Below, in pieces: positions 22,640 to 35,088 of a stretch of 64,000 bases of DNA. A program made the translations under genes and the position numbers. This stretch comes from Isoetes taiwanensis (lineage: Eukaryota; Streptophyta; Lycopodiopsida; Isoetales; Isoetaceae). The DNA lies in the NCBI GenBank assembly GCA_021234155.1, contig JAJEKV010000002.1:31195234-31259233 (forward strand). Direction: 5' to 3'. The stretch's first letter is position 1. Each line of letters begins with the position of its first letter. The notes under the pieces were generated by a model. The model was not told where the DNA came from. It saw only the letters and a program-made list of their open reading frames with translations, and ran no database searches.

Positions 22640-25600
22640 TAAATCATGCGGATCAAAACCCGAGGCTGCACCTCCTCATTCCCGAAGACCTTCATGCGCC
22701 GCCGCCTCCAAATGAGCCACACTAACCATGCCTTACACAAATGGAAGGCCGCACTCGGGCCGGGACCACCCACGGGATACACCCCCAACAGAACCTCGCT
22801 GACTCGAGCGAGGTGTGAAAGAGACGCCGACCCATTGCCATGCCTACCGGATATCTCTGTGCAGAAACATGCAATGCTCCGGGGTCTCCGCACGACAGGC
22901 ACCACACATTGGACACATGTCACCGATCCAAGGATTGATCCTGCGTGCACCCACGTGTTCACCCCTCGGGGACCGGGTGCACTATCTGCCATAGCGACAC
23001 CGAAATCTTTGGGGGGCTTAGATTGGATTCCACACCCACCTCCAAATGTTGCCCCGGCCATCTCCCCGCACCTCGTAGACTCCGGCCCCCGAGGGGGCTC
23101 ATCCCGAATAGCCAAAAAGCTCATAGCATGACTTCCACCGAAATTCGAGGGGTCAACTTTTGATGACAACTCCACACCCGCCTCGGACGCGCTGCGATGG
23201 ATGCGTGGTAACGCATTAGCCACCCGTGCCCAAATAGCTAAATCCCCGCTCAAAGCCTGAACTTGTGACCTAAAAGTCGCCGTATGCCAAAGTTTTCATC
23301 GCCAATATACCACTCCCCCAACTGCTAGAATCCCACGCCAGGCCCATCTACGCCGAATCACGAGGATCGACGGATGCAAAAAGACTGAGGTGCGATCGTC
23401 GCCGAAATGCGGAATCCACCATGGCGATCGCCTAATCAATACTACCGCGTCGCCAATGGCAAATAGCGGGCGGACCGCCCCCATGCGCTTGCGCAAGAGC
23501 CCCCCTCCAAGAAGGGAGAGGCATTAACATATGGCCTCGATATCCGCAAATAACGCCCATGGAAGCCGCATTGTGCACGGATGGCTTATGGAACACAATC
23601 GAATGAGATAGCGATCGATGCAAAGAAGACCATGCCCGGGAGAGTCGAAAGCACATTCTCGCAGGATTGCAAACATGAACTTGGACAACGTAACCTTGCC
23701 ATGGAGCGAGAGATCCAAGAAACCGAGTCCCCCTCACCGCTTTGGGGCATTACACATTTCCACCAGCCACCTTGACCACCGCCCCTCCTCATTGCCACCC
23801 CATACAAAGTTACTAACCATGGAGGAAATTTCCCAACCTTACTCTCCTGTAAGCAAGATAATGGATGCCATATAAATATCGTGGAGCACAAAACGCACTT
23901 CACCAATCAGAACCTACCAGCCATGGAAAGCTTCCCCTTCCACCCGGTTGAGATGCCGACGCGACCCCACCGAGATCGTCCTCCCAAATGCCCGCCGTAC
24001 AAATGTCGATGCCAAACGGGATCCCGGTGGCTTAACGCGATAAAAGCTAGCGGGCGTCCGCCAAGGAAATTGGGACCGACCGGGCATGGAAGCCGCCGCC
24101 GCCATAACGCCGAAAGCACTTCACCAATTCATAAGACACCCCCTCAGGCAGAGAGAATGCATCCGATGAACTCTTTTCGTTTCAAAGAAATTCCTTTCAT
24201 CACTGTAGGGAAAAGGAAAGAGTCATCGATATCTTGACTCCCAATCCGTCGTGACCGCGTCCATCCTCAACCCTCCACAATACCTCCCCCGGATCGAACC
24301 GGAGAGGGCCTCGCACACAATGGTAATAGGAATAGGAAGAGACGGGCACCCCCCGGGCGAACTCCGCTGCCCCCACATCAAGATCGGTGATGACTCACCA
24401 TGACAAAGGACCAAGGGCCCGGCCGATGTTAAGAGCTTCAGAGTCACTCGTGAAGCTCTCCCCACACCCAAAGGCGAGCATCATCCTCTTCAAAAAGTCC
24501 CACCGAACAACGCCATAGGCCTCGCGAAAATCCAAATTTCAAGTACACTATCCGCCGACCTGCTTTTGCGCGCCCGAATGCCCTCAAATGCCGCCCAAAC
24601 ATTGTTGAGAATATGCCCCGCCTCGGTATAAAACCGGTCGCATGGGGCAAATAGCCTCCTTCAAGACCACCCGCAACCTAAGCTGAGAGAGCCTTCGCAA
24701 TAATCTTATATCTGCGTAAAAAGAAGCGTGATCGGACGCCAATCGGAGATGGCGGAGGGCTCCTTCACCTTCGGTATCAAGGAGATGCAGCCAGTGTTGA
24801 GCCTATAATCCAACGCCTCGACCGAAGCATCTTGATAAGTTCGGCAGACCGAAATCCCCCACCCAATCCCAATATTCCCCGAAGAACTCCACCGGAATGC
24901 CGCCCAGTGCCCGGCACTTATGAGGAGCCGTGGCACCAAGAAGCTCCTCGAAGCTCCCCGCCGTCCGACGCCAGAATATCTGCCTCCCATCCGCCCGCAC
25001 CTTTACAAGACACCTTTGCCGAGCACAACCTCCTCCATCACTTCAGAGAAGGATATCTCTTCTTCTCAAAGAACCGAGAGAAGTGCCGTGAAAAGTAGCC
25101 CGCTTAATATCGACGGCGAAAGTGCACGCGCCATCGCAATGCCAAGGACGACATAGCGTCGCATACTTCTTTTCTCGACGTGCAGCCCCAAGAACATTCG
25201 GAATTGGTGTCCCTCCCTTAGCCAAGTGAGTCCTGCCTTCACCCCCTCGCCACAAGGCCCCTCTTTGATTCGTCCGCGTAATGTAGCGCAAGAACTCTTT
25301 CTCCGCGCACCCCATCGACGGGTTGGGACCCGAGGGCTTCCACCACGATACCATGCCTCTAACTCCTCCCCCGCCTCGGGCGATCCGGCCGGCTTCCCCA
25401 TGACTTGGCAAAGGCCTTGACCTCGCCTGTGGCCTTCACCATCCCCACATGCCAAAGTTATCACGAAAGGTGCGGAACCAAATCTGCTGGCAGCCCCAAG
25501 TGAAATCAGCATCCCTGAGGTAAGCGTTCGCCTTTGAAGATCAGGCGGATGATCGGCCTGACTACACTCAGGCCCTGGGAAATTAGCTGAGGAAAATGAT

Positions 25601-26086
25601 CAGAAACCGCGGTGGACAAAATGTTCTTCTGCTTGAGCAAAGGCGCCCGGTCTGCTACGAGAGTGTTAGCATAGCATCTGTCATGCCGAGCGTACGCTCG
25701 TCCGACCCCATGGGGTCCACTGACGCCCCCCTCTGCCGCGCAGTATTGTGGGCATAGACATTTACAATCCCCCACTCATGCGAACCCTCTCGCCACTTGA
25801 TAATGACCCACCTACCCCAGCGATCAGCCAAGGTGAACGTCACCTGCACATGCATCTTCCACGCAACAGCCGTCCCACCTTTAGAAGCCCCGGAGATGGC
25901 AACTGCAGCAGCATATTGTGGCCCGAACATGTCCAGCAATGCCCGAGTATCCCCCCTGTGGCACTTATGTTCCTGAAGGCACAAGATGTCAGGGTCCAGA
26001 TTGCGGATGGCCAACGCTACCCTCGCTCTCTTACTGGGCGACGAACGCACACCTCGAACGTTCCAACTCAGGATCTTCTTATCCAT
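22640..26086 (-). pseudogene. L1 ORF2: endonuclease, reverse transcriptase, zf-RVT
   Basis: The start MDKKILSWNVRGVRSSPSKR (26086) is the classic plant L1 endonuclease beginning, followed by DPDILCLQEHKC (metal-binding Glu) and VYAHNT. RT blocks follow: ALGGIPVEFFGEYWDWVGDF, CISLIPKVKEPSAISDWRPI, a TGFIPRRGIF block and a IVYLKFGFSRGLW block (decayed LDFREAYD-V-W). The tail at 22639-23253 has a VTCVQCVVP cluster, FCTEISG and CKAWLVWLIWRRRRMKVF, as in the zf-RVT domain. At least five frame changes are needed to read it through. It would nick the target and copy LINE RNA. Confidence 0.82.
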
Positions 26087-26198
26087 ATCAATTACTGAGA
26101 GGACGGATTCCTACGCTGCTTCTTTTTCCGCCCCCGTCTCGCCGGCGAAAAAAACCCCTGGTCTGAATCATACGGAACCAGAGCGAGTGGGTTGTCCG

Positions 26199-28185
26199 TC
26201 AGAGAGACCACTGCATCCAGATCCGCCTCATCGGCCCAAGAGCACACCCGCGCCACCTTGTCCAGTTCCATCCCTCCTCAAGAGGCCCGGTGGGATGCCG
26301 CGATCGGGAGTCCGGACGACCGGACTCGCCCCCGATCCACGAGGATCCACTTGGGAGGGAGCGCCGCTTTTGCTTCCTCGGCAGTAGCGGAATGTGGAAC
26401 AACCTCATTGCCACCATCTCGGTGGAAGACATCGTAGATCTAGCCGCCCGCCCCACTTGCCGCCGACGCCGACGTGTTACCTCGTGGTAGGTCGGGATGC
26501 CCTTCCAAGACCGCCCCCACCTTTCGCCTCGGTCCTCTCCGAGACGCTTATCTACCCAAGATAGAGTGGGCGTGAGCCTCACGCCTCCCCGAAGAACCTC
26601 GCCTAGTTCTCCCCCTGAGGGAGGCCCCCTCGGGTCTGGGGGCGGGGCACAGGCTCTGAAAGCGAGCCTCGAAGATCTCAAGGGCGGAAACATTCTCCTG
26701 GGATCTCGCCCCATTCAACAATCTAAGGGGAAACCGGTACCAATCGCCGCCCGGTGTTGCAGGAGGCAGTGGATCATATCGCGGGCAGCGCAATGCAAAT
26801 CTTCGGCTCCCGAACTATGGAATGAGCAATATGCCCTCCGAGCCCATTGGCAATCGCGATCATGAACTCCGGTAGAAGCATATCTGTCGGGAGATCCATC
26901 ACTTGAAACCAGCAGGGGATCTTCAAGGCCGACAGAGATCGAGCACTCACACCAGGGGTGTAATGCTGATAAATCAGATAGTTTCCCCACATGAGGTCAA
27001 CCCCCCTCGCTACCACCCTCTCCACCACCGTGGGCGCATCGAACATAAGGAGGAAGAAATTATTCCCCAGGAACTTCAAGGACTGAAACGACGAGATACC
27101 CAGCCGCTTAAAGTGAGCTTGCAACCACCCGCCAACTCTCCTAGTGTCCAATACCCCGGTATAGTACACCAACACCGCGCAGGACACCAAATTAGAAATA
27201 GACTTGAGGTGCTGCTGATGGTCTACCTCGATGATGTTAGCAGGAGGGCCAGCGGAGTCGACCTGCAACTCTCTTCTATTATGCTGATTCAAAAAGGCTA
27301 GGGCCTCCTCCATTCGGGTGTATCCGCCGGCGTTACGCTTGTCAATCCACTCGAGAATCGCGGCCGTGGCTGTGGCCAGGTGTCGTTTGTTGTTAGCCCG
27401 AGGCGGTGGAACCATCGGAGCTCTTGCCCCTCGACCTCCAGCCTCTCGGACTTCGGGGGTGTATTGCTCTGGCTGGCTTATCCGGGATAACGTGAGTACA
27501 GCTACCACCCTAAGCCTTCGGAAATTGCCCATAGGTTCGCGGCCCGAGCAAAGGGGTCCCTCTGGCCGAGTCGATGTAGGCAGGACTTGAGCTGCAAGCG
27601 GGGTTGCCGTTTCGATGGGGGCATCTTTTCCGGAATCTCAAAATCGCTTTCCTTGCCGCCCGTTACTATCACGACCTGTTCCCCCCCCGGATGCCGACTG
27701 CCAGTTAGAACTTGCCCTGCGCCCTATCGGTGCCCTTCACGGTGCACCGCCACCAATTGGGAATGGCGGATGAAGGGTTCCCTCACGGGTCTGTTAATGA
27801 AGCTTCAGCGGATTTACCACGCCGCCATAGCGGTTGGATTTTGTCTCGGCCCTCCACTGCTGGTTGAAGACCAGTGGTCGATTCTGGCTGGGCCTGCTCA
27901 GATCCGGCAACGGAAAATCTCCGGCAACTCATCATGACCATGTTCGGGCCTCTCCCTCGGATCGAAGAACCAGCCAGACGATTCCGCGGGCCACCCTATT
28001 CCCCATCCGTAGATTGGGAGACCGAATCGAATCAGGTGTTCGCAGAATCGCCTGTTTCCTTCTACCGACTGGGACCCTGCTTGAATCAAATCCTTGCTCC
28101 CTTGCATCAAACCGCCCCCTAAGGGAGTAAACGGCAACCCAGCCGGCCGGATCTGCTGCTCCGAAGCTGCCAGAGAGGTCTCCAC
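26199..28185 (-). pseudogene. L1 ORF1 (DUF4283-type RNA-binding protein)
   Basis: Frame 26774-27532 contains VLVYYTGVLDTRRVGGWLQA, FLGNNFFLLMFDAPTVVERV and RSLSALKIPCWFQVMDLP, the DUF4283 pattern of plant LINE ORF1. It is followed, in another frame, by a Pro/Arg-rich tail (26199-26714). A plausible N-terminal part reads from METSLAASEQ at 28185, giving an ORF1 start about 200 bp from the element's 5' end. Frameshifts separate the parts. No intact zinc knuckle is visible. Confidence 0.65.
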
Positions 28186-28407
28186 CTCTGCCGCCTCCTT
28201 ACCAAGCTGCCGGATTGAAGCCCCAGCAGGTCGATTCTGCTGGGCTGCCCTTGCAAGTTTGGGGATCCGCTTTCACCGTGAAGTGCTTGTTGCCTTCACC
28301 CCGCCATAGCTCCCACACGCTCACTACCCATCACCTGCCGCTAGGTCCTGCCAGGTCCCGCAGTAATGAAAAAGATGAACATCCTCCAGCGAATTATAGG
28401 AATTTTT

Positions 28408-30154
28408 GTAAGAGGGCTAGATAAATGTGCTAAAAAAAGGGGTGAAATAAAAAATAGGGTGCATAATAGGTGGGGCAGGAGTGAGTGGCTATTAACAACA
28501 AATTAATAATTTTTAAAGGCATTTTAGATATCTCATCAGTTTGCTTTTTCTTCTTTTGAATAGATTAGATTGCAGGCTTTTCACAAATCTAGTTGTTTTG
28601 TTTTGATTGAAAAAATGCAGGTCTCCATTGTGTTCAAAACTATAAGTGTACGGTTTATGGGCATCTTTCCCTAGCATTCGCCACTACTTCCAAGGAAAGG
28701 GATCTTGGTACCCGATGTCTCGCTCATGTCCAAGCCCTTCATAGATTAGCTTTTGGAAAGACTCCAATCAACCTATGGAGCAGATTAGCTAGTGCAAACT
28801 CCCAGTTGCAATATAGAATACATTCTTCTGCCTGATCCAAATGGAAAGTCTTAGCCCTTCAAATCCTTACCATTTAAATTAACCTGAGTTGCATGAATAC
28901 TTCAGGCTCATTCCGTGCGCTAGGGTCTCGACCAGCCCATACATCTACAAGCACTCACCAATTCATGAGAGCGCCCGCACGCCTTGGAGCCGCTCCAACA
29001 ACTCTGGGATCAGAGGAAGCGGGTACCGAAGGGCGGAGCAAATAGTTTGGAAGCATGTTACACTATTTTTCCTGTCATATCAGGCATGAGAAACATGCCT
29101 ATGCTAATAAGCTTTATCGTATGTAAAATCAGTCAAATAATCTGATATATGTGCTTTTGTTGTTTTGGATATGAACCTCAGCCTTGTTGAACACGATTCA
29201 CTGCTATGAATTTTGTAATGAATTCATCTAGAGTTTCCAGATGTGTTTCCAAGTTTTAGAAGCTTGACTATTTGTGACATTACATGTGATTTATTTTAGA
29301 AGCTTGAATATTTGTGACAATACATGTGATTTCATATGCATATTTTAGGTCACCTAGAGTTCATCCCACATCTAGCCTTTCTTGCTCAACCTTGAAATAG
29401 GGCTTTGTTTCCCTTGCTTTATTTTGGGCAATTATTAGTATAGCACTACTAATTGATTCTCTGCAATTTATCCAGTGACTAAATGTCATAGCTTTTGCTA
29501 ATGTTGTGGGTTTACAGAAGTAATTTGTGTTAACCACCTAGTGGTTAACATTGTGCATGCACATGTTAGGTGTCAGTGGTGGCAGACTGACACTTGGCAT
29601 GCTTAGGTTAACTTAAGTGTATGGCTTAGATTTAGCTAGATGTAGGGCTCAGATTTGCGGTCTACACTATATTAGACCGGAGCCTCTTCAGATGTACTCA
29701 GGTTTATCTCAAATTTGGAGAGCCTCACTTGGCCACGTTCCCTTCATTCTTTGTACATGTTTGTTTGCCTTGTTCTTGTTTTGTGATCTTGAGCATGGCA
29801 GCTTTGTAGCATCCGGCGGTTATCTCTCATAGATCACCTTCTTAAGCGAGGTTCTTTCATGCCAAGAACTCAACATTAACACTTCTTGTACACTATTCTC
29901 AACCCTTATCCCAACCACCATGAATACTCTTGACACTTATCCTTTATTTGGCCCAACCAGCTTGTTCAAATGGTCACCTTCTTAAGCCTTGCTATTTTGC
30001 TGTTGTCTTTGAGGGGCACTTTTCTCTTATCCTAACCAGGTTCATGAATACTTTATGTACACTACTCTTTTTTGTAACCCTTCAATCCCTTTATTTGGCC
30101 CAACCATTAAAAATAAAACAAAAATGTTTTTTCAAAATGGTCCTAAGGTCCCCG
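28408..30154. other. unassigned AT-rich region with small repeats
   Basis: Includes a 40-bp tandem duplication at 29254-29333 (unit starting TTTTAGAAGCTTGA) and partly duplicated phrases near 29850-30115 (TTTATTTGGCCCAACCA occurs twice). Nothing protein-coding is recognised. Confidence 0.35.
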
Positions 30155-30198
30155 TTAAAGAGCAATTAAATGTGTTGGACTTATAAGCTTTGGAGGAA
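30155..30198 (+). repeat. 44-bp remnant of another copia interior
   Basis: This stretch outside the left LTR matches 35044-35088, the last coding bases (EQLNVLDL and stop) and polypurine tract just inside the right LTR. It means that the left LTR was also the 3' LTR of a second copy, whose remainder was lost. Confidence 0.8.
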
Positions 30199-30887
30199 TG
30201 TTAGGATTGTCAGCTTATAAGTAGCATTGGGAGATTGCTTTGAGCTCTACAGTTTATACTAAGGCTGTGAAGTTGAACGTTATGCTGTTGACCTAGTGTT
30301 GCAAATAGGTTTTCAATGTGGTGAACCATGGAACCATTGGAAAAGTATAGTCAAGGTAAATTCAAGGTAATTAACCATTGCAAAACTAAATGTAATGGTT
30401 AACAAATGGACGATTTTCTCAGTTTATGAATGTGGGATAATTGCATACTTCGATCGATCAGTCCCTTAACCGCCGGATCGATCAAAGATATAAGGGGATA
30501 AGAATGCAGAAGATATATACACAGGTGTGAAGCAGAAATGGGAGATTGAGTGGAGAATTTGCCGAATTTTAGCCGGTCAAAGAAGCTACAGTATTTGAGT
30601 CAATGGTTTTTGCTACAGTAATCATGATATTTAAATTCCTATGGTTTATAGATTATTATGGTTAAGAACTTGAACTGATAATGTTGTCTCCTTCTTAATT
30701 CTTCAAAGGGGATTATTATCCTTTGAGGTTGAAGCTTATGTATATGTCTAGATAATGCATAAGGGATTAGTGACCATATCTTGGCTCCCTTAGTGCTTGA
30801 AAGAAAAGTTGTATAAGAAGAATCTCGCTAGACATATAATTCAGAAAAGTTGTAATTCTACCAAGTGTGTGATCATCAATTCTTAAC
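30199..30887 (+). repeat. copia 5' LTR
   Basis: Begins TGTTAGGATTGTCAGC and ends TTCTTAAC just before the primer-binding site. Compared with the right LTR it lacks 23 bp next to ATACTTCGATC: the right copy has a CGATC-bounded insert there, so the left copy lost it between two CGATC repeats. Confidence 0.88.
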
Positions 30888-30889
30888 TG

Positions 30890-30901
30890 TGGTATCAGAG
30901 C
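30890..30901 (+). promoter_or_regulatory. primer-binding site, initiator Met tRNA
   Basis: TGGTATCAGAGC lies two bases after the LTR and is complementary to the 3' end of plant initiator methionine tRNA, the usual primer for copia minus-strand DNA synthesis. Confidence 0.9.
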
Positions 30902-30908
30902 TAGCATT

Positions 30909-31901
30909 ATGTCTAGCAGATTTGGAGCAAGCTTGCTCAACACTGTAGATGTGTATGCTGGAGGTCCTGGTTTCCAAATCTGGAAGGACGCTATAATGCA
31001 TATCTTGGAAGTTGAAGACTTGTGGGATTTAGTGGATCCACAAGGAAATGTTACTGCAGGGGTGCTGACCCGGTCTGGTTCTAATTCAGCAAGCTCTATT
31101 AATGTTGCAGGTGCAGGTCAGGCTTCACAAAGTGCAGGTGGAGGAGGCACAGCAGGGGGCAGTAGCTCTGCAGGTAAATCCTTGTACGCCAAAGCTAAGG
31201 AGGCTCAAGGAATCATATCTTGCAAGGTAAGTCCTACAATTAGGTTGAAATTGAGAGGTTTGAGTCCACGAGATATGTGGAAGTATATGCTTAAACACTA
31301 TGAAGATAAAACATCCTCTCAAATTGATTTACTGGAAAATGAGCTAAGAGGGTTAAAATTAGGAGAAGATGAGGATGTCTCAGGGTGCTTTGATAGATTT
31401 GATAATCTTATAGCAGACCTTGCTGGAGCAAATGTGAATATCTCAGACAGGAGTCAAGTATTGCAAATATTTAGGGCAGTGGATAATGAAAATCTGGCCT
31501 TGTTCATTAGAAATACTTGTAGGTCAAGAGAGGAAGCGGAAAATTGTTTGAGAACTGAATGGGAACAAAAGAAAATATCAAGGCAACAGTCTAATGAACC
31601 TAAAGTATTAGTTGTCAAGAAGAAAGTGACTTGCTATCATTGCCATGAGCAAGGTCACTATAAAAATGAATGTCCCAAATTGAAAAAAGAATTTAGCTGC
31701 TATACATGTGGGGGAAGAGGTCATGTAGCCTCTAAATGCCCAACTCCAAAGAATTATGGCAGGGGAAGAGGAAGATCTGATAGCAGAGGTGGCAGGTCTT
31801 CCAATAGAGGAAGAGGAAGAAGCTATGAAAAAACTTTTGTGACTGAAGAACATGAAGAAAAGACTAAGGCAAATTCTGAAGATGAAGATGATGAGGTATG
31901 A
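30909..31901 (+). CDS. copia gag with zinc knuckles
   Basis: An open frame of 330 codons starting MSSRFGASLLN eight bases after the primer-binding site. It has the copia gag core (WKDAIMHILEVEDLWDLVD, then LLENELRGLKL and CFDRFDNLIADLAG). Two CCHC knuckles follow, CYHCHEQGHYKNEC and CYTCGGRGHVASKC, then an RG-rich tail (GRGRGRSDSRGGR). A Ser/Gly/Ala-rich stretch at residues 55-95 is unusual. The frame stops before protease; in relatives gag and pol are usually one frame, so a frameshift around 31850-31900 probably broke the fusion. Confidence 0.85.
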   Translation: MSSRFGASLLNTVDVYAGGPGFQIWKDAIMHILEVEDLWDLVDPQGNVTAGVLTRSGSNSASSINVAGAGQASQSAGGGGTAGGSSSAGKSLYAKAKEAQGIISCKVSPTIRLKLRGLSPRDMWKYMLKHYEDKTSSQIDLLENELRGLKLGEDEDVSGCFDRFDNLIADLAGANVNISDRSQVLQIFRAVDNENLALFIRNTCRSREEAENCLRTEWEQKKISRQQSNEPKVLVVKKKVTCYHCHEQGHYKNECPKLKKEFSCYTCGGRGHVASKCPTPKNYGRGRGRSDSRGGRSSNRGRGRSYEKTFVTEEHEEKTKANSEDEDDEV

Positions 31902-31903
31902 AT

Positions 31904-33230
31904 TTGCTATTCTTGACAAAACTAAATCTGACAAATCTGATTATATGGTAGTTAATAGTGGAGTTGAACGATCAGTAGTGCAATCTACTGATCTTCTGAA
32001 GAATCTTACAAATGCAAATTCAAGAAATATACAAGTTGGTAATGGAGCTCTTCAGAAAATTCAGAGTAGGGGGTTGCTGCAGCTTGAGGATTTGAATGGT
32101 GACATTGTAAATATACAGAATGTGTTTTGTGTGCCTACAATAATCAAGAACTTGATTTCAGTTAGTCAATTGGTTGACCTAGGCTATAGGGTCACTTTTG
32201 ACTCAATGCAATGTAATATTTTCCTCAAAGATGAATTGAAATTTTGTACTACCAGAATTGGGAATCTATTTGCAATGAATAATGTTGTAAGCATCAATAC
32301 AATCAAAGAAGAAGGGCTAGAATTATGGCACAATCGTCTAGCACATACTAACAGCAAAAATCTCAAGCATTTGATCAAACAAGGCTTTTGGATATTCTCA
32401 GAACAAAAACTCGAGACCATTTTATATGTGAAGGATGTGCTTTGGGAAAGCTAAATAGATTGCCTTTTATCAAAAGAAAGATCAGAGCAACTCAAGTGCT
32501 TGAACTGGTGCACACAGATCTTTGTGGTCCTTTGAATATTAAAAGCAGGACAAATAAAAGATACTTCATTACCTTTACGGATGATTACAGCAGAAAGTGC
32601 AAAATTTATGCATTAGCAACCAAGTCACAAGCACTGCAAGCATTTAAACAGTTTGTAGTTGAATCTGAAAGAGAAACTGGAAACAAACTAAAATGCATTA
32701 GATCATATAGAGGTGGAGAATACCTATCTGATAAATTCAGATTGTATTGTTTAAAGCATGGCATTAAAAGGCAATTAACATGCAGACATAGTCCTCGCCA
32801 ATGGTATGTCGGAAAGGAAAAACAGAACAATATTGGATCTTGTAAGATCTATGTTGAAGCAAAGTGGTCTACCTAGCAACTTGTGGGAAGAAGCATTAAA
32901 AACAAGTGTGGAAATTCAGAATAATTTGCCCTCCGCTAGCATTGGTGGAAACTTGCCTTGTTTGTTATGGAATCCTAATACAAAAGTCAATTTTGACAAG
33001 TACAAGCTATATGGATGTTTAGCATATTCTCACATACCCAAAGAACCTGAGAAAAAATTGGATGATAAAAGGCCCGGAGATGAGATTTGTAGTAGGGTAT
33101 GATGAGGAATCCAAGGATATAGAATCTACAATCCGAGAAACAAAACAATTACTATTAGTAGAGACGTCTTGTTCAATGAAAATGTTCTATACAAACACAG
33201 ATATAAGAAGGGGCATAAGGTTAAGGAGGA
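31904..33230 (+). pseudogene. copia protease and integrase (inactivated)
   Basis: Protease: the active site reads MVVNSGVERSVV where copia has V-D-SGA-; the catalytic Asp is Asn. A GAG-pre-integrase segment follows (LELWHNRLAHTNSKNLKHL), then the zinc-binding CEGCALGK and the integrase core. The first Asp is present in VHTDLCGP, but the second, in IRSYRGGEY, is Tyr instead of Asp. The third acidic residue lies beyond a frameshift near 32800, after which MSERKNRTILDLVRSML restores the expected sequence. Two or more frameshifts plus these substitutions make the block non-functional. Confidence 0.85.
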
Positions 33231-33239
33231 ACACACTGA

Positions 33240-34552
33240 AAATAAGGGTGTGAATTTGACATTGAAGAAGATGATGGGAATAACCGAGATGCTGATGTGC
33301 AACAAGAAGAAATACAACAGGAACTTGATCATCCTCAGCAGATTAACAATGAGAATCATGACAACAAGGAAACAACAGTCAGAAGAAAAAGGAAAACACA
33401 AGTTGAAAGACTTATAGAAGAAGCAAAGTTAGGAGATTTACCATATGGTAGGGATGAACAAGGGAGGAGTAGAAGAAATATTACTAGCGATGAATCTGAA
33501 TTTGAGCAAATAATGGCCCTGCTAGAAGATGAAGATCTACCACAGAATTTTGAAGAAGTTCAGCAGAGTGCAAATAAAAGCAAATGGATAGCAGCTATGA
33601 ATGAAGAGCTAAATTCATTTACAGAAACAAAGACATATGAACTAGTTGACCTTGATAGCAGTAAAAATGTGATTGGAAGTAAGTGGTTATTCAGAATCAA
33701 AGAAAACCCTGATGGCAGCAAAAGATATAAAGCTAGATTAGTAGCACAAGTGTATACTAAAAAAAAGGCAAAGATTATGAAGAGACTTATTCCCCTATTG
33801 TCAAGCTCACAAGTATTAGAATTTTGCTTGCTATGGCTAATGAAATGAACATGGAAATACATCATATGGATGTTAAAACAACTTTTTTAAATGCTACTTT
33901 AGAGGAGGAAGCATACATGAGACAAGCTCCTGGGTTTGAGCAGGGAGAAAATAAGATTTGGAAATTGCACAGGGCAGTTTATGGATTAAAACAATCCCCT
34001 AGGGAATGGTACCTCTGCATGAATCATTTTTTGCAAAAACATGGATTTGAAAATTTAAAAAATGATGGAAATCTTTATAGATTCCAACAGGGAGAAGAAT
34101 TTTGCATTATAGCACTTTATGTTGATGATTGCATAATGGTTGCACATACCATGAATATTCTTAATGAAGCAAAATGGATTCTGAAAAATAGGTTCCAAAT
34201 GTCAGATTTAGGAGAACTAAAGAAATTCTTGGGTATAGAAGTCATCAGAGACAGAGATCAGAAATATATCAAGTTGTATCAGAAGACTCATATTGATAAT
34301 ATGGTGAGAAGATTTAATTTAGAAGATGCTAAAGTAGTAAAGATACCTATGACACCTGGACATGCTCTCACAGCAAATTCACAAGACATGCCAAGTATAA
34401 ACATGGAAAAAACACCATACAGAGCTTTAGTTGGATGTCTATTGTATCTGGCAAATAACACCAGACCTGACATTGCCTATGCAGTTAACATCTTGAGTAG
34501 AAGATGTCGCAACCCTACAAAGAATCATTGGGAAGCGTGCAAAAGTCTTTGA
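33240..34552 (+). pseudogene. copia reverse transcriptase
   Basis: Frame 33297-33848 carries the pre-RT region, then KWIAAMNEELNSF and GSKWLFRIKENPDGS-KRYKARLVAQ. A frameshift near 33770 moves to frame 33824-34552 with MEIHHMDVKTTFLNA, YGLKQSPREWY, the catalytic IALYVDDCIMVA and FLGIEVIRD. The YVDD catalytic motif is intact. The segment GCLLYLANNTRPDIAYAVN marks the transition to RNase H. One frameshift prevents a continuous protein. Confidence 0.88.
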
Positions 34553-35075
34553 AATATCTCAAGGAACATCCACTCAAGGTATATGTTATACTTGGAAAAA
34601 GTTAAAACTAACGCCTATAGTGATGCATTGGGAGGTGATCTAAGCACTAGAAGGTCAACATCCGGGTATGTCATATTCTTAGGAACAATGCCATAACTTG
34701 GAGATGCAAGAAACAAGTAGCTATAGCAATGAGCTCTGCAGAAGTAGAGTATGCTGCTTCTTCATTGGTGGCCAAAGAATTAGTCTGGATAAGGAGATTA
34801 TTGCAAGAATTAAATTGTGCACAGGATGAAGCCACTGAGATCATGACAGACAGCCAAAGTTGCATAGCTATAGTGAAAACCCCTGTTCATCATGATAGAA
34901 CCAAGCACATAGAGCTAAATATTCATTTCATATGGGATTTGAAGCGGTTATTCAAGGGATTATTCAAATGAGATATGTTGATACTAACAGTCAAATAGCA
35001 GACATCTTTACTAAGGCACTTGCAGAAGTTAAATTCAGTAAATTTAAAGAGCAATTAAATGTGTTGGACTTATAA
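34553..35075 (+). pseudogene. copia RNase H and pol C terminus
   Basis: After a frameshift at about 34550 the RNase H signature appears: AMSSAEVEYAASSLVAKELV, then IMTDSQSCIAIVKTPVHHDR and TKHIELNIHFI, then after another slip QIADIFTKALAEVKF and a final EQLNVLDL stop. These are the standard last blocks of copia pol. At least three slips break it. Confidence 0.85.
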
Positions 35076-35076
35076 G

Positions 35077-35088
35077 CTGAAGGAGGAA
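35077..35088 (+). promoter_or_regulatory. copia polypurine tract
   Basis: CTGAAGGAGGAA directly precedes the right LTR start TGTTAGGATT, the expected plus-strand primer site. Confidence 0.75.

Larger units (their letters stand above)
22390..28390 (-). mobile_element. full-length L1-type LINE with 17-bp target duplication
   Basis: The insertion is bounded by GAATTATAGGAATTTTT at 22378-22394 and again at 28391-28407. A 21-T run (22390-22410) is the antisense poly-A tail, so the element runs on the minus strand from about 28390 to 22390, 6.0 kb. It encodes a DUF4283-type ORF1 and an ORF2 with endonuclease, RT and a terminal zinc-finger region. The identical target duplication argues for a moderately young insertion, yet many frameshifts break both ORFs. 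Confidence 0.9.

Noticed and set aside
22645-23131. Plus-strand ORFs across the L1 element
   Set aside because: They are antisense shadows of the ORF2 C-terminal region, which has clear LINE motifs on the minus strand.
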